This document shows, piece by piece, positions 4,740 through 5,072 of a stretch of DNA of 5,072 bases (its first letter is position 1; each line of letters begins with the position of its first letter). The notes beneath the pieces were generated by a model, which saw nothing but the letters and a program-made list of their open reading frames with translations, was not told where the DNA came from and ran no database searches. The stretch comes from Candidatus Methanophagales archaeon (GTDB lineage Archaea; Halobacteriota; Syntropharchaeia; Alkanophagales; Methanospirareceae), in NCBI GenBank assembly GCA_030668065.1, contig DAOUUS010000132.1, positions 1 to 5,072 on the forward strand. The letters run 5' to 3'. A program made the translations under genes and the position numbers.

Positions 4740-5017
4740 TTACATATACAACCATATGCAACATCACAACAATCCTTTTCCAATAATACACCATCTACAA
4801 CTCTTATTATACCGATCCACCCCACAAAATCCTTTCGACCACCCGATTCCGCCAGACCCCCCATACACTGCTCGTGATAGATTCTGAAGTCACCAAACCC
4901 CGGCTTAAGTCCAGAGTCGGTACATAGCGATTCCACCCCGTTCACCCCACCACCTGCTTCGGCAAGTCCGCTGGGCACATCAATAACGATGCCGCACACA
5001 CCCTTTGAGAATCGCAT
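4736..5017 (-). CDS. Uncharacterised 93-residue ORF, possibly a gene remnant or non-coding
   Basis: The minus frame from ATG 5017-5015 to TAA 4738-4736 encodes 93 residues, beginning MRFSKGVCGIVIDVPSG. I do not recognise it. It is rich in Gly and Val with five Cys (C8, C32, C51 and a CC pair near residue 83), and has no clear signal peptide, membrane span or paired CxxC motif. No good SD precedes the ATG. The frame stays open for nine further codons upstream to a TAA, so the true start may differ. A strong AGGAGG lies at 5071-5066, but it serves a GTG at 5054 in another frame that stops after 24 codons. That pattern could mean a frameshifted gene whose N-terminus is VCITQATHSGCNNAILKG and which continues in this frame. 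The G-rich minus strand may also keep the frame open by composition alone. Confidence 0.25.
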   Translation of the reverse strand: MRFSKGVCGIVIDVPSGLAEAGGGVNGVESLCTDSGLKPGFGDFRIYHEQCMGGLAESGGRKDFVGWIGIIRVVDGVLLEKDCCDVAYGCICN

Positions 5018-5072
5018 TGTTGCAACCTGAATGAGTTGCTTGAGTTATGCACACTCGTTTTTATTCCTCCTG
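5018..5072 (-). promoter_or_regulatory. SD-like sequence and short GTG frame at the right edge
   Basis: The minus strand has AGGAGG at 5071-5066, then 11 nt, then GTG at 5054-5052, opening a 24-codon frame that ends at a TGA overlapping the ORF below it. The SD is a near-perfect anti-SD match, which suggests a former or real start whose reading frame was later broken. No promoter can be judged because the window ends here. Confidence 0.3.

Overview
This 5,072-bp window is archaeal, and probably euryarchaeal. Evidence: a class-I (aRF1/eRF1-type) release factor with NIKS and GGQ motifs, the RNA polymerase subunit L, the exosome cap protein Csl4, an archaeal-type mevalonate kinase, a tRNA with a canonical 37/38 intron and a bulge-helix-bulge, and AT-rich TATA-like promoters. 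A fragment that resembles the DUF1670 family (recalled, not searched) suggests a methanogen- or ANME-related lineage; this is inference only.

Layout. From about 4143 down to the left edge every gene is on the minus strand. In transcription order they are mvk (4143-3085), a 103-bp gap with a TATA-like promoter, then a compact block: csl4 (2981-2421), rpoL (2417-2124), a split tRNA-Gly(CCC) gene (2138-2010), prf1 encoding aRF1 (1957-866), and a TraB-domain gene that runs off the left edge (862-1). The tRNA begins inside the last codons of rpoL. At csl4/rpoL and prf1/traB the stop codon is followed by exactly one codon and then the next ATG, in the same reading frame. The block therefore looks like one polycistronic unit for transcription (RpoL), RNA degradation and quality control (Csl4) and translation termination (aRF1), with an intron-containing tRNA in its middle whose maturation would cut the transcript.

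The 311-bp AT-rich gap at 4144-4454 separates mvk from a plus-strand remnant at 4455-4739. The gap holds two divergent TATA-like elements, each followed by the same AAGCCCCA word, and an 11-bp inverted repeat that would bury the remnant's Shine-Dalgarno (SD) sequence. The remnant has a good SD and ATG, but an in-frame TGA at codon 9 and an early stop, so it is read as a decayed DUF1670-like N-terminus. A 93-codon minus-strand frame at 5017-4736 meets it tail to tail and is unrecognised. The last 55 bp hold only an SD-like sequence.

The observations most worth following are the tRNA embedded in the 3' end of rpoL, an aRF1 that lacks the usual minidomain of domain 3, and the decayed DUF1670-like gene behind a possible SD-hiding hairpin.
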